DNA from: Metabacillus lacus
Lineage (GTDB): Bacteria > Bacillota > Bacilli > Bacillales > Bacillaceae
DNA: 64,000 nt
Reading direction: 5' to 3'
Assembly (NCBI RefSeq): GCF_009674805.1
Contig: NZ_WKKI01000002.1
Span: 124,001-188,000 of the forward strand
The notes under the pieces are model-generated. The model did not search any database and was not told where the DNA came from. It saw nothing but the letters and a program-made list of their open reading frames with translations. Below, piece after piece: positions 24,250 to 33,981 of the stretch. How positions within the stretch are numbered: the stretch's first letter is position 1; every line of letters starts with the position of its first letter. The translations under genes were made by a program, and so were the position numbers.

Positions 24250-25548
24250 TTAAGGATATAGGCGGTTTAAAAGACGCGGGAATGGAATTGTTTCCCTCAC
24301 GTGTTCCACTCCGCTGAGCCATGCGACTGTCCGTTCAAGCCCAAGTCCGAAACCTGAATGCGGCACAGAACCATATTGGCGAAGTTCAAGATACCATTTA
24401 TAAGCATCAGACTCCAGCTTGTGCTCTTCAACTCGCTTTTTAAGGAGTTCGTAATCATGAACTCTTTCGGAACCGCCGATGATTTCTCCGTAGCCTTCCG
24501 GAGCGATTAAATCTGCACATAGCACAAGATCTTCCCGGTTCGGGTCAGGCTGCATATAAAATGGTTTTAAGCTTGTCGGCCAGTGGGTGATAAACACAGG
24601 CATTTCATGGGCTTCAGCAATTGCAGTTTCATGCGGAGCTCCAAAATCATCTCCCCATTGAATATCTGTGAAGCCTTTTTCATGAAGAAAAACAATGGCT
24701 TCATCATACGTAACACGCGGGAACGGAGCCTTTATTCTTTGAAGCTTTTCAAGATCTCTTCCCAGGACCGAAAGCTCCAGCCCGCAGTTGTCAAGAACAC
24801 TTTGCACGATGAATGACACATAATTTTCCTGCACCACCAGGTTGTCTTCGAATTCATAGAAAGCCATTTCAGGCTCAATCATCCAGAATTCAATAAGATG
24901 GCGTCTTGTTTTTGATTTCTCGGCTCTGAATGTAGGGCCAAATGAAAATACTTTTCCAAGAGCCATTGCTGCAGCTTCCATATACAGCTGCCCGCTCTGT
25001 GATAAGTAAGCATCCTCATCAAAATATTTAGTAGCGAAAAGCTCAGTTGTCCCTTCAGGAGCGCTTCCTGTCAGAATTGGCGGGTCAACCTTTACAAATC
25101 CTTCTTTATTAAAGAACTCATATGTAGCCCGAATTACTTCGTTTCTAATTTTCATTACAGCATGCTGCCTCTTTGAACGCAGCCATAAGTGACGGTGGTC
25201 CATTAAGAATTCTGTTCCATGCTCTTTAGGAGTGATAGGATAATCGACTGCAGAATGGATGACTGAAAGCCCTGATACTGATAGCTCATACCCAAATGGA
25301 GACCGCTCGTCCTTTTTCACTGTACCCTTAACATATACTGACGTTTCCTGTGTAATTGATTTAGCAAGCTGAAAAATCTCTTCTTCTACTTCAGCTTTTA
25401 CAACAACACCCTGAATAAAGCCTGTTCCGTCGCGCAGCTGCAAAAAAGCAATTTTGCCGCTTGAGCGTTTGTTGGCAAGCCAGGCTCCAATCGTGACTTC
25501 CTGTTCAACATATTTATATACTTCAGCTATTGTTGTTTTCAATTTCAA
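24250..25548 (-). CDS. asnS: Asparaginyl-tRNA synthetase
   Basis: This 432-residue class IIb aminoacyl-tRNA synthetase joins Asn to tRNA-Asn. The N-terminal OB-fold anticodon-binding domain (about 1-105: [20 protein letters not shown]) is followed by the class II catalytic core (motif 2 [20 protein letters not shown], motif 3 [13 protein letters not shown]). TTG at 25548 is chosen because GGAGGGAAC lies just upstream and it gives the B. subtilis length (430 aa); a second TTG two codons later is an alternative. A sigma-A promoter is visible upstream. I find no T-box. Confidence 0.96.
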   Translation of the reverse strand: MKLKTTIAEVYKYVEQEVTIGAWLANKRSSGKIAFLQLRDGTGFIQGVVVKAEVEEEIFQLAKSITQETSVYVKGTVKKDERSPFGYELSVSGLSVIHSAVDYPITPKEHGTEFLMDHRHLWLRSKRQHAVMKIRNEVIRATYEFFNKEGFVKVDPPILTGSAPEGTTELFATKYFDEDAYLSQSGQLYMEAAAMALGKVFSFGPTFRAEKSKTRRHLIEFWMIEPEMAFYEFEDNLVVQENYVSFIVQSVLDNCGLELSVLGRDLEKLQRIKAPFPRVTYDEAIVFLHEKGFTDIQWGDDFGAPHETAIAEAHEMPVFITHWPTSLKPFYMQPDPNREDLVLCADLIAPEGYGEIIGGSERVHDYELLKKRVEEHKLESDAYKWYLELRQYGSVPHSGFGLGLERTVAWLSGVEHVRETIPFPRLLNRLYP

Positions 25549-25595
25549 GTTCCCTCCAAAATAGCACTGCAATTTAATCTATGTACGTAGAGATT

Positions 25596-25625
25596 ATTAT
25601 ACTAGCTTGCGAAAGCTAAGGTCAA
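25596..25625 (-). promoter_or_regulatory. Sigma-A promoter of asnS with inverted repeat in spacer
   Basis: TTGACC (25625-25620) and TATAAT (25601-25596) are separated by 18 nt. The spacer contains the inverted repeat TAGCTT-TCGC-AAGCTA, which could be an operator. Confidence 0.75.
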
Positions 25626-25659
25626 CACAAGAAAAATTGTCATCTTCCATCACTGCATG

Positions 25660-25682
25660 AAAAGCGGCTACTTGCCGCTTTA
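25660..25682 (-). terminator. Terminator at the end of aspB
   Basis: The minus strand reads AAAGCGGC-AAGTA-GCCGCTTTTC: an 8-bp GC-rich stem followed by a short T-run. It starts at the aspB stop codon. Confidence 0.75.
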
Positions 25683-26864
25683 AGATTGAAATTGGCTCAT
25701 ATAGCGCTGAATACGGGATAACGCCTCTTCAAAAGTCTCCAGTGAAGTAGCATAAGAAAGCCTGATATAGTCAGGTGCACCAAAACCTGATCCAGGAACA
25801 ACCGCTACTTTTTCTTTTTCAAGAAGCTGTGCGGAAAATTCATCCACATCTTTGCAGCCCGCCATTTCAGCAGCTCTTTTCACATTCGGGAACAAGTAGA
25901 ACGCTCCCTGAGGCTTCAGGCAGCTGAAACCCGGGATGCTGTTGAGCTTTTCGTGCACCGTGTTCAATCGCTGCTCAAATGCTGCTCTCATTTCTTCAAC
26001 GGCTTCTTGAGGCCCTTCGTAGGCAGCAACAGACGCATATTGTGCAATGCTCGTAGGATTGGATGTACTGTGGCTCGCCAGGTTGGTCATCGCTTTTATG
26101 ATGTCTTTGTCTCCAGCTGCATAGCCGATTCTCCATCCTGTCATGGAATGTGATTTGCTGACGCCGTTAATAATAATGGTATGTTTTTTAATATTTTCTG
26201 AAAGCTGTGCTACTGACACATGCTGATTTTCCCCGTACACCAGCTTTTCGTATATTTCATCTGATACAATCAATATGCCTTTTTCAGCACAATACTCTCC
26301 AAGCTCTTTTAATTCTTGTTCATTGTACAGCATACCAGTCGGGTTGCTTGGTGAATTGATGATAACAGCTTTTGTTTTATCTGTTACAGTTTCCTGAAGC
26401 TGCTGCAGCGTAATTTTAAACTGATTTTCTTCAAGGCCTTCCACATACACCGGACTGCCTCCGGCAAGCTTTACTTGTTCCGGATAGCTTACCCAGTAAG
26501 GAGTTGGGATAACCACTTCGTCTCCTTCGTTTAAAATGACTTGAAAAAGAGTATAAAGTGCATGCTTAGCCCCTGAGCAGACAATAATTTCATTACGGGA
26601 ATAATTCAGGCCTTGATCCAGCTTAAATTTGTTTATAATGGCATCTTTCAGTCCGTTCGTTCCCCCGGAAGGTGTATACTTTGTAAAACCTTCCTTCATT
26701 GCTTCCTCCGCTGCCTCAATAATATGCGTCGGCGTGTTAAAGTCAGGTTCCCCTGCACCCAAACCGATGACGTTATGCCCCTCCGCTTTCAGTTCTGCTG
26801 CTTTTGCAGTAATGGCAAGCGTAGTTGAAGGTGTTAATGCTGCTACTCTTTTCGCCAGCTCCAT
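25680..26864 (-). CDS. aspB: Aspartate aminotransferase (class I fold, Ib subgroup)
   Basis: This 394-residue PLP enzyme interconverts aspartate and oxaloacetate with glutamate/2-oxoglutarate. Schiff-base Lys237 is in INGVSKSHSMTGWRIGY. NSPSNPTG (170-177) binds PLP and SDEIYEKLVY (201-210) holds the cofactor Asp. FSYATS-like text near the end carries the substrate Arg region (YIRLSYATS). ATG follows GGGGGAATCACA. It forms a ypmA-ypmB-aspB cluster, as in B. subtilis. Confidence 0.95.
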   Translation of the reverse strand: MELAKRVAALTPSTTLAITAKAAELKAEGHNVIGLGAGEPDFNTPTHIIEAAEEAMKEGFTKYTPSGGTNGLKDAIINKFKLDQGLNYSRNEIIVCSGAKHALYTLFQVILNEGDEVVIPTPYWVSYPEQVKLAGGSPVYVEGLEENQFKITLQQLQETVTDKTKAVIINSPSNPTGMLYNEQELKELGEYCAEKGILIVSDEIYEKLVYGENQHVSVAQLSENIKKHTIIINGVSKSHSMTGWRIGYAAGDKDIIKAMTNLASHSTSNPTSIAQYASVAAYEGPQEAVEEMRAAFEQRLNTVHEKLNSIPGFSCLKPQGAFYLFPNVKRAAEMAGCKDVDEFSAQLLEKEKVAVVPGSGFGAPDYIRLSYATSLETFEEALSRIQRYMSQFQS

Positions 26865-26875
26865 TGTGATTCCCC

Positions 26876-27361
26876 CTATTTAATCGCAGAATGTTTAATA
26901 ATGTCTCCAGTCGTAAAGTCTATATAATCATAAGTATAACGATCATGTTCGTCGATATACTTTACCTCCCAAAGCGGGATATTTTTTTCCATTCCAAGCT
27001 GTATGCCCGTGATGCGCTTTGGATTGTACTGCTGAATAATGCTCTGGGCATTTTCTTTTGAAATTCCTGAAGCTTTTTCTTTCACAATCACCTCAGGTTC
27101 GCTTTCATCCTTTACCCAGGCATACACCTCTGTACCGTCCTCAGCGGTTCCGCTGATCACATAATAATGCTCCTGGCCGTAAAAGCTGTTTACCGAACTT
27201 ATGCCTGCTACATTGCCGTTCGCAGCGGCGGTTTCAGCTGCTGCACTGTGGCCTGATGTTTTCTGCTTCATTGCTGTCTGATAAATGGAATTGGCATAAA
27301 TGCCTGCAGCAGCTCCAAAAACTAACAGGATGCCCAGCACGATAAGTATTTTATTTCTCAT
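26876..27361 (-). CDS. ypmB: YpmB, membrane-anchored DUF5590/PepSY-like protein
   Basis: This 161-residue protein has an N-terminal transmembrane anchor (about 5-24, ILIVLGILLVFGAAAGIYA) and an outside region with two PepSY-like halves (VYAWVKDESEPEVIV; GKSxxNAQSIIQQYNPKRITG-like; PLWEVKYIDEHDRYTYDYID). PepSY-like domains are thought to modulate proteases or cell-wall processes. The ribosome binding site is poor. The gene lies 11 nt before aspB and 8 nt after ypmA, so one transcript is likely. Confidence 0.88.
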   Translation of the reverse strand: MRNKILIVLGILLVFGAAAGIYANSIYQTAMKQKTSGHSAAAETAAANGNVAGISSVNSFYGQEHYYVISGTAEDGTEVYAWVKDESEPEVIVKEKASGISKENAQSIIQQYNPKRITGIQLGMEKNIPLWEVKYIDEHDRYTYDYIDFTTGDIIKHSAIK

Positions 27362-27369
27362 CGTAATTT

Positions 27370-27540
27370 CTATGTCCTGTATATTGAAAATACTGCTTTT
27401 GATTTGTCTTCCTGGTCAAGAGCCAGTCCAAACATCAGATTTTCCTTTTTTAAAGTTCTGTTTAAAGTATCCACTATTTTGTAAAGATCATCAGAATTTT
27501 CTATCGTGACTGTTGAAAGAATTTCAATCCTGCTTTCCAT
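27370..27540 (-). CDS. ypmA: YpmA (DUF4264 family)
   Basis: This 56-residue small protein of the DUF4264 family has unknown function. ATG at 27540 follows AGGAGGAATTGCT. Text: MESRIEILSTVTIENSDDLY, LMFGLALDQEDKSKAVFSIY. It is the first gene of ypmA-ypmB-aspB. Confidence 0.88.
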   Translation of the reverse strand: MESRIEILSTVTIENSDDLYKIVDTLNRTLKKENLMFGLALDQEDKSKAVFSIYRT

Positions 27541-27697
27541 AGCAATTCCTCCTACTACCAACAAATATTGTTACTTATATGTCTTCAGCTGCGGGAGATA
27601 ATAAGCTTACACAGCAGCAGCTGTTTTACATGAACCCATTATAACAAGAAATTTGACGAATCGTGAAAATAAATTTCTCCAACCCCACACCTTATTG

Positions 27698-27725
27698 AGC
27701 CTGTGTCTGACACAGGCTTTTTTTA
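27698..27725 (+). terminator. Strong terminator on the plus strand without an upstream plus-strand gene
   Basis: GCCTGTGT-CTG-ACACAGGC forms an 8-bp perfect stem followed by TTTTTTT on the plus strand. On the minus strand (the direction of dinG) it is followed by CAATAAGG, which is not T-rich. No plus-strand gene precedes it for several kilobases. Confidence 0.75.
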
Positions 27726-27767
27726 AATGTGTTTACCCTTCGCTCCTGGACTGACCTGCAGCTTTGA

Positions 27768-30569
27768 TCAATGATCTGCCAGCCACCTTTTGGCAATTTC
27801 CTCGAGCTCCCCCATTGGCCTTTCATAATAATCAGCTTGAGGAAGCGACTGGATAAAGTGCTTACCATACCTTGTCGTACTGATCCTTCTATCGAGAATG
27901 AATAGCACACCTTTATCATCCTTTGTTCTAATAAGCCTTCCAAATCCCTGTCTGAAGCGGAGAATGGCTTCTGGAAGAGAATATTGGTAAAAGGCATTGC
28001 CGCCCTGCTTTTCAATTTTTTCAGATCTGGCTGCAGCAATCGGCTCATCAGGGGGCTGAAAAGGCAGCCTGACAATCATCAGGGATGACAATTCTTCACC
28101 GGGAAAGTTAACCCCTTCCCAAAAGCTTGCTGTACCCAGCAGGATCGCTTTAGGAAATTGTTTGAAGTTTTTCGTTATTTTAGAACGGCTTCCACTTCCC
28201 GTGCCCTGTGCAAGAAGGACAAATTCAGAAAGAGAATCATCTTCTTTCAGCAAAGAATTGGTCTTCTTCAGCATATCGAAGGAATTGAATAAAATCAGCA
28301 TTCTCCCTCCGACTGCCTGTGCTGCTGAAGAAATATGGGTGGCAATTGCAGAAATAAAAATATCCTGTGGAACTTGATTAATATTAGGCATATCAGTCGG
28401 CACAAAAATTTTGGCCTGCTCCTTGTAAGAAAAGGGCGATTCGTATAATGCTGTCCTAGGGTAAAAATGATTCAGCCCGAGAGACTGAATGATGTAGTCG
28501 AATGATCCCCTCACACTCAGTGTTGCTGAAGTCAGCACAACACTTTTTCTTGCAGAGAAAAAGCGATCTGCAAGAATATTGGAAATGTCAACAGGCTGAG
28601 AATAAACAGACACTGCGTTTTTAGCCCCTCTTGCCTGTGCCTCAATCCAGGTAACTTCATCTGAAGAGGCCTGGAAAAACAAAGCGTCTATTTTCTCATA
28701 CAACTCTTTAAATATATAGATAAATTGAAAATAGGACTTGTGCTCACCCTTAGTGATACCGTTCATATCTTTTGCCTCTGGATACAAGGCATGCATGTCT
28801 TTTTTCAAGAGGTTAACGAGATCCAGCAATAAAAATTTCACTCTGCTTCCGGCCTCTATGATTCCCTGCCAATGCCTGTTTTTTTCTTTAAGAAGCTGAT
28901 ACCGGTAGTTCACTTTGTTGGACTGTCCCTGCCCTGCTTTTTTTGCACCGTAAGAATGAAGTGCAGAAAAAAAGACATTCGCATCTTCTATCAGCAATGG
29001 AAGAATGCTTTTTACTTTTTCATAATGCTGAATTGTTAACCCGTTTTGCACAGCCTCTTTTTGCATATTCTTCAGAAGCCCTTCGTTTTCAAGTCTGTTC
29101 GCTTGAAATACAAAGTCATTATAAGAAAGCCGTTCACCGAAAAAGCGGCTGGCCGCCCGTTCAAATTGATGTGCTTCATCAATGATCATGGATGAATATG
29201 ATGGAAGTGCATTGGAATTCTCCGCTATATCACTGAGAAGGAGGGCATGATTTGTTACGATGATGTTTGCCGAATCTGCCAGGTTCCTCGCTCTGTTATA
29301 GAAACAATGGAATTCCCATTCATCCTGAATTTTCTCTTCGCTTGCTTCATGGTGGATTCTTTCCCACAGGAAGGCTCCGCCTGAAGGAAAATTCAATTCA
29401 TCAATGTCGCCGGTCAAGGTTTCAGTCAGCCAGATCAGTATTTGAGCTTTCATCAGCAAAACATCATAATTATCATCTTGATCATGAAGTGCGGCCTGAA
29501 ATTTCCTTAAAGATACATAGTGTTTTCTTCCCTTGAGCAGAGCGGCTCTGAATGCCAGCGGTGACGAAGTTTTAAGAAGAGCAACTTCCCCTTCCATAAT
29601 TTGCTGCTGAAGCTGTGTTGTATACGTGCTGACAACGACTGGTACAGATTTCCGCAGGGAATAGTAAATCGAGGGAAGAAGATAACCCAATGTCTTTCCA
29701 TTACCCGTTCCCGCCTCAAGCAATGAATGCTGATTGTCTGAAAAAGAAGTATAAACATCATTCATATATTGAATTTGGCTGTTTCTTATGTCATAACCAA
29801 ACTTTTCTTTTAGAGTATTCAGCGTGTTATCCATGTAATCCTGGAAAGAGAACTGCTTGTCCTTCTCCTCCGGATGTATATCAGGGGAATCAAATTTTCT
29901 CAAAGCCAGCGACCCTGCCATCTCAAAACGCCCGTCTTTTTTCTTATCGAGACGAAGCAGATTAAGTGAGACCAGCTCTTCAAGAATTTCATCAATATCA
30001 CTGATAAAAGAAGCAGAAAGTTTCTGAAGGCTTTGAAGCGATACAACCGGGAGCTCCTGAAATTTAGCAAGAATCTTTAACAATATTTCTGCAGTCACTT
30101 CAGCATCACTATCAGCTCTATGAGGATGATCATGTTTGATGCCAAGTTCTTCTGAGAGTTCTGTCAGCTTATAGCTTGATGACTGCGGATAGGCAATTCT
30201 GGCGAGCTCAACAGTATCAATAAGCCCGCCTTGAAACCGGGGCATACCTGATTGCTGAAGTTCTTCCTGAATAAAAGCAAGATCAAAATAAACATTGTGG
30301 GCAACAAAATATGCGTCTTCCAGCATTTCTGATATTGTTTTCGCAACTTCTTTAAATGGAGGGGCATCTTCAACCATTTGCTGTGTGATTCCTGTCAATT
30401 GTTCAATGAACAGCGGGATTTCAGTATATGGGTTGATAAAGCTCGAAAAAGTATCCACTATTTTCTGATTTTCCACTACAACTGCGGCAATTTGAATAAT
30501 CCGGTCTCCCTTTTTTGGAGAATTACCAGTTGTTTCTACATCTACAACGACAAAACGCTGCTTTTTCAT
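27768..30569 (-). CDS. dinG: DinG-type protein: DEDDh exonuclease fused to a helicase-like domain
   Basis: This 933-residue protein has an N-terminal DnaQ-like exonuclease (about 5-170: VVDVETTGNSPKKGDRI, AHNVYFDLAFI, HRADSDAEVTAEI) and a C-terminal XPD/DinG-type helicase domain (Walker A EAGTGNGKTLGY, DEAH box in MIIDEAHQFERAASRFF, motif VI FRQGFGRLIRTKDDKG). No four-cysteine Fe-S cluster is visible, which is the rule for Gram-positive DinG; the S. aureus homologue is a 3'-5' exonuclease without helicase activity. ATG 30569 has GAGGTG upstream; length agrees with B. subtilis DinG (931 aa). Confidence 0.93.
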   Translation of the reverse strand: MKKQRFVVVDVETTGNSPKKGDRIIQIAAVVVENQKIVDTFSSFINPYTEIPLFIEQLTGITQQMVEDAPPFKEVAKTISEMLEDAYFVAHNVYFDLAFIQEELQQSGMPRFQGGLIDTVELARIAYPQSSSYKLTELSEELGIKHDHPHRADSDAEVTAEILLKILAKFQELPVVSLQSLQKLSASFISDIDEILEELVSLNLLRLDKKKDGRFEMAGSLALRKFDSPDIHPEEKDKQFSFQDYMDNTLNTLKEKFGYDIRNSQIQYMNDVYTSFSDNQHSLLEAGTGNGKTLGYLLPSIYYSLRKSVPVVVSTYTTQLQQQIMEGEVALLKTSSPLAFRAALLKGRKHYVSLRKFQAALHDQDDNYDVLLMKAQILIWLTETLTGDIDELNFPSGGAFLWERIHHEASEEKIQDEWEFHCFYNRARNLADSANIIVTNHALLLSDIAENSNALPSYSSMIIDEAHQFERAASRFFGERLSYNDFVFQANRLENEGLLKNMQKEAVQNGLTIQHYEKVKSILPLLIEDANVFFSALHSYGAKKAGQGQSNKVNYRYQLLKEKNRHWQGIIEAGSRVKFLLLDLVNLLKKDMHALYPEAKDMNGITKGEHKSYFQFIYIFKELYEKIDALFFQASSDEVTWIEAQARGAKNAVSVYSQPVDISNILADRFFSARKSVVLTSATLSVRGSFDYIIQSLGLNHFYPRTALYESPFSYKEQAKIFVPTDMPNINQVPQDIFISAIATHISSAAQAVGGRMLILFNSFDMLKKTNSLLKEDDSLSEFVLLAQGTGSGSRSKITKNFKQFPKAILLGTASFWEGVNFPGEELSSLMIVRLPFQPPDEPIAAARSEKIEKQGGNAFYQYSLPEAILRFRQGFGRLIRTKDDKGVLFILDRRISTTRYGKHFIQSLPQADYYERPMGELEEIAKRWLADH

Positions 30570-30635
30570 GTTCAGCACCTCTAAATTTTCAATCCTGTTA
30601 CTTACGCTTATGTTATGTATGTTCTCTGTTTGATA

Positions 30636-30660
30636 ATGAAAAACCCCCTGTAAAAGGGGG
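30636..30660 (-). terminator. Terminator of panBCD
   Basis: The minus strand reads CCCCC-TTTTACA-GGGGG followed by TTTTTC. It lies just past the panD stop. Confidence 0.85.
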
Positions 30661-30669
30661 AATACTTAT

Positions 30670-31053
30670 TTATAATATTGTGGAAGCAGGCTCCTGGCCG
30701 ATAATTTCAACAATATCATTAGATTCATTCATGATTGCCACTTTCGGCTGGTGGGCAGGCACCCGTTCTTCTGGAATGAAAGCATAGGAAATAATAATTA
30801 CCACATCGCCTTCTTGAACAAGCCGGGCTGCTGCTCCATTAATACAAATAACCCCAGAGCCTCTTTGTCCGGGAATGATATAGGTCTCAAACCTGGCTCC
30901 ATTATTGTTATTTACAATCTGAACTTTTTCGTTAGGCACCATTCCAACTGCATCAAGAATGTTTTCATCTATAGTGATACTGCCAACATAATTAAGGTTG
31001 GCTTCTGTAACTCTTGCACGGTGTATTTTGCCATTCATCATTGTTCGAAACAT
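30670..31053 (-). CDS. panD: Aspartate 1-decarboxylase proenzyme
   Basis: This 127-residue pyruvoyl enzyme makes beta-alanine from aspartate for pantothenate. Self-cleavage is expected at Gly24-Ser25 (YVGSITID), giving a pyruvoyl group on Ser25. Start [19 protein letters not shown] at 31053 follows GTGGGGAAAAAC; the longer frame adds only four residues. Length equals B. subtilis PanD. Third gene of panB-panC-panD. Confidence 0.97.
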   Translation of the reverse strand: MFRTMMNGKIHRARVTEANLNYVGSITIDENILDAVGMVPNEKVQIVNNNNGARFETYIIPGQRGSGVICINGAAARLVQEGDVVIIISYAFIPEERVPAHQPKVAIMNESNDIVEIIGQEPASTIL

Positions 31054-31085
31054 GTTTTTCCCCACTTTGTATAAAATTAAGGATT

Positions 31086-31934
31086 TTATTGATGATTCAA
31101 AGTAATATTATCAATAAGCCGCGCTTTTGTAAACTTAACTGCAGCAGCCAAAATGAGTTTTCCGTTTATTCTGTCGACAGGTTCCAAGCTCGGATACGAC
31201 AAAAGTGATATATAGTCGATGCTAGCTGAAGTATGCGTTTGTAAATAGGCAGTTACAGCTTTGACAACTTCATCAGGATCTTTTTCACCTTCATCTATTA
31301 GTTGTTTCCCTAAAGAGAGCGCTCTATAAATCGAAGGCGCTTCTTTTCTTTCATTTTCGGTAAGATTCACATTTCTCGAGCTTTTTGCAAGACCGTCTTC
31401 TTCACGCACAGTTTCAATTGCCCTTAGTTCGGTGGAAAAATAAAGATCTTCAATTAATCCTTCTACAATGGCAACCTGCTGTGCATCTTTCATTCCAAAA
31501 TAAGAGGTGTCAGGCGCAACTATATGGAATAGCTTAGTCAGTACCGTAGCCACTCCGTCAAAATGCCCTTCCCTTGACTTCCCGCAGAGAGCGTTCGTCC
31601 TCTTATGCACGTTCACCGTTGCAAAAGGCTCCCCACGGTACATTTCTTTCACAGAAGGAGCAAAAATCAAGTCTGCGCCCTGCTCTGCGGCAAGCTCCCT
31701 GTCTCTGTCCAGATTTCTTGGATAAGCATCAAAGTCTTCATTTGGGCCGAACTGAAGGGGATTTACAAAAATGCTGACAATCACTCTGTCATTTTCACTT
31801 TTCGCACTGCTGATTAACTTCAAATGGCCTTCATGCAAGTAACCCATTGTAGGCACAAATCCAATTGATCTGCCTTCCTGACGGTATTGGGATATTTTAT
31901 TCTTTAATTCCGCAATTGTCTCAACAGTTTTCAT
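31086..31934 (-). CDS. panC: Pantothenate synthetase
   Basis: This 282-residue enzyme condenses pantoate and beta-alanine with ATP. The HxGH nucleotidyl-transferase motif is HEGH at 34-37 ([13 protein letters not shown]), followed by [20 protein letters not shown] and, later, [15 protein letters not shown]. The SSRN segment is the KMSKS-like loop. ATG overlaps the panB stop (ATGA), with the ribosome binding site GGAGGT inside panB, so the genes are translationally coupled. Confidence 0.97.
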   Translation of the reverse strand: MKTVETIAELKNKISQYRQEGRSIGFVPTMGYLHEGHLKLISSAKSENDRVIVSIFVNPLQFGPNEDFDAYPRNLDRDRELAAEQGADLIFAPSVKEMYRGEPFATVNVHKRTNALCGKSREGHFDGVATVLTKLFHIVAPDTSYFGMKDAQQVAIVEGLIEDLYFSTELRAIETVREEDGLAKSSRNVNLTENERKEAPSIYRALSLGKQLIDEGEKDPDEVVKAVTAYLQTHTSASIDYISLLSYPSLEPVDRINGKLILAAAVKFTKARLIDNITLNHQ

Positions 31935-32767
31935 TTTTTACCTCCGTAAAGGGCCTCCAGCTCTTCCTCTTTCATTGTAAATGTATGTTGAAGCTCTGGA
32001 AAAGCACGCAGCTTCACTTCTTCTTTATATGATTTCAGTGCTTGATGAATTTGCTGATCTATATGACTATACTGCTTAACGAATTTGGGAAGCCTGTCAA
32101 CTCCATAGCCGATTAAGTCATGATACACTAAAACCTGTCCGTCTGCGGCGCTGCCTGCTCCAATTCCGATTGTTGGAATACTGAGCACGCTGCTTATCTC
32201 CTCAGCAATCTGCCTTGGAACACATTCCAGTACAAGAGCACAAGCCCCGGCTTCTTCGCACTTTTTAGCATCCTCTATCAGCTTTCGGGCAGAATCAGCG
32301 TCTTTTCCCTGCACCTTATAGCCCCCCAATACCCCCACTGATTGAGGCGTAAGGCCTAAATGTGCTACAACTGCAATTCCGCTCCTAGTGAGGGATGAAA
32401 TCATCTCAACAACTTCACCAGCCCCCTCAAGCTTTACAGCATCAGCCAAGCCTTCTTGAATGATTTTAGCAGCATTTCTCAATGTTTCTTCCCTGGAAAT
32501 ATGGTAGGACATAAATGGCATATCAGTCACAATAAATGTGTCAGGCGCCCCATTTCTCACAGCTTTTGAATGATGAATCATATCGCTTAGCGTAACCTTC
32601 ACTGTTGACTCATAGCCGAGAACAACCATTCCAAGCGAATCTCCTACAAGGATCATATCGATTTCAGCTTCCTCAGCTCTCTTTGCAGATGGATAATCAT
32701 AGGCGGTAATCATCGCTATCGGCTCTTTTTCCTTTTTCATCTTCAAAAAATCTTTGACTGTTTTCAA
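31931..32767 (-). CDS. panB: 3-methyl-2-oxobutanoate hydroxymethyltransferase
   Basis: This 278-residue TIM-barrel enzyme makes ketopantoate from 2-oxoisovalerate and methylenetetrahydrofolate, the first pantothenate step. Motifs: [31 protein letters not shown] (Mg2+ binding Asp), [28 protein letters not shown]. The start is TTG 32767 preceded by GGAGGGAAACAA; this gives the B. subtilis length (277 aa). The open frame extends upstream but without a start signal. Confidence 0.95.
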   Translation of the reverse strand: MKTVKDFLKMKKEKEPIAMITAYDYPSAKRAEEAEIDMILVGDSLGMVVLGYESTVKVTLSDMIHHSKAVRNGAPDTFIVTDMPFMSYHISREETLRNAAKIIQEGLADAVKLEGAGEVVEMISSLTRSGIAVVAHLGLTPQSVGVLGGYKVQGKDADSARKLIEDAKKCEEAGACALVLECVPRQIAEEISSVLSIPTIGIGAGSAADGQVLVYHDLIGYGVDRLPKFVKQYSHIDQQIHQALKSYKEEVKLRAFPELQHTFTMKEEELEALYGGKK

Positions 32768-32812
32768 ATTGTTTCCCTCCTCACACTTGAGGAACCCAAT
32801 TACTGAATACAT

Positions 32813-32842
32813 GAAAAAAACCTTCTTCACAAGGAAGAAGGA
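32813..32842 (-). terminator. Terminator of the bshA-cca-birA unit
   Basis: The minus strand reads CCTTCTTC-CTTGT-GAAGAAGG followed by TTTTTTT. It lies 155 nt past birA and before panB. Confidence 0.85.
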
Positions 32843-32997
32843 TCGTATCATGACAGCATCAGTTTGCATCCCTCTGTCCCAGTCCCCAAAAGGATCAAGG
32901 CAGAACTATTTTTCGGTTACAAAACTTTCTTAAGGTGCAGCTCCACAGGGGATACTACCCAGAAAAAGTATACCAAAATAAAAGACATTATCCAATA

Positions 32998-33981
32998 TTA
33001 ACAATCAATTTCGATATCTGCCGAATAAATCTTTTCAATCCTGCCATCATATGTATGCACCAGCAGAACACCATCATCATCAATTCCTACAGCTTTGCCT
33101 TTCACAGATCCATGAAGTGTTCTTGCAATGATCTGCCTGTTCAGGCTGATGGCATATGCTTCCCAAAGAAGCTTTACAGGGCTGAATCCGTGCTGAAGAT
33201 ATTGTTCATACAGCTCTTCAAAACGAAACAGAATATGCTGAATAAGCAAAGCCCTGTTTATAGATTCCTTTTTTTCAATCATTACAGAGGTTGCAATGTT
33301 CCGCAGCTCTTCAGGAAAATCATTTATCTGCTGATTCACATTGATTCCGCACCCAATAATGACGGAATGGACTCCATCTGCTTCTGCTTGCAGTTCTGTT
33401 AGTATGCCGACAAGTTTCTTTCCATTCATCATGATGTCGTTCGGCCATTTGATTACAGGGTGCAGTCCCGTCACTTCCTCTATCGCCTGAACAATTGCCA
33501 CCGCTGTAAGCAAGGTAAGCTGCGGTGTTTTATTTACTGGAATAGACGGCCGTAAAATCATGCTCATCCATATCCCGGTGCCTTTTGGAGAATGCCAGCT
33601 TCTCGACATCCTTCCCCTTCCTTCTGTTTGTTCCTCTGCAAAAACAACAGTGCCTTCGGGAGCACCTTCTGCTGCAAAGCTGTGAGCGATTTTCTGAGTG
33701 GATCCTGCTGATTGCTCATGCACGATCTGCCGGCCCATATATCTTGTTTTTAGTCCGATGGCTACCGCATCGCCGCTGATACTGTCAGGTTTGGAAAGGA
33801 TTCTGTAGCCTTTGCGGCGGACAGCTTCCAACTCGTAGCCTTCTTTCCGCAGGTCTTCGATATGCTTCCAGACGGCTGTTCTTGAACAGCCCAGCAAATC
33901 ACTTATGATTTGTCCCGAAACAAAATTCCCTTCCGCTTCCGAAAAAGCCTCCAGCAGCTGTTTTCTTATTAGAGATTGCAT
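32998..33981 (-). CDS. birA: BirA, biotin-[acetyl-CoA carboxylase] ligase and biotin repressor
   Basis: This 327-residue enzyme attaches biotin to biotin-dependent carboxylases and, in the Bacillus group II form, also represses biotin genes. The N-terminal winged helix-turn-helix (about 5-60: GQIISDLLGCSRTAVWKHIE) is followed by the catalytic domain with GRGRMSRSWHSPKGTGIWMS and KWPNDIMM, and a C-terminal SH3-like domain. ATG 33981 overlaps the end of cca by 13 nt. Length matches B. subtilis (325 aa). Confidence 0.95.
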   Translation of the reverse strand: MQSLIRKQLLEAFSEAEGNFVSGQIISDLLGCSRTAVWKHIEDLRKEGYELEAVRRKGYRILSKPDSISGDAVAIGLKTRYMGRQIVHEQSAGSTQKIAHSFAAEGAPEGTVVFAEEQTEGRGRMSRSWHSPKGTGIWMSMILRPSIPVNKTPQLTLLTAVAIVQAIEEVTGLHPVIKWPNDIMMNGKKLVGILTELQAEADGVHSVIIGCGINVNQQINDFPEELRNIATSVMIEKKESINRALLIQHILFRFEELYEQYLQHGFSPVKLLWEAYAISLNRQIIARTLHGSVKGKAVGIDDDGVLLVHTYDGRIEKIYSADIEIDC

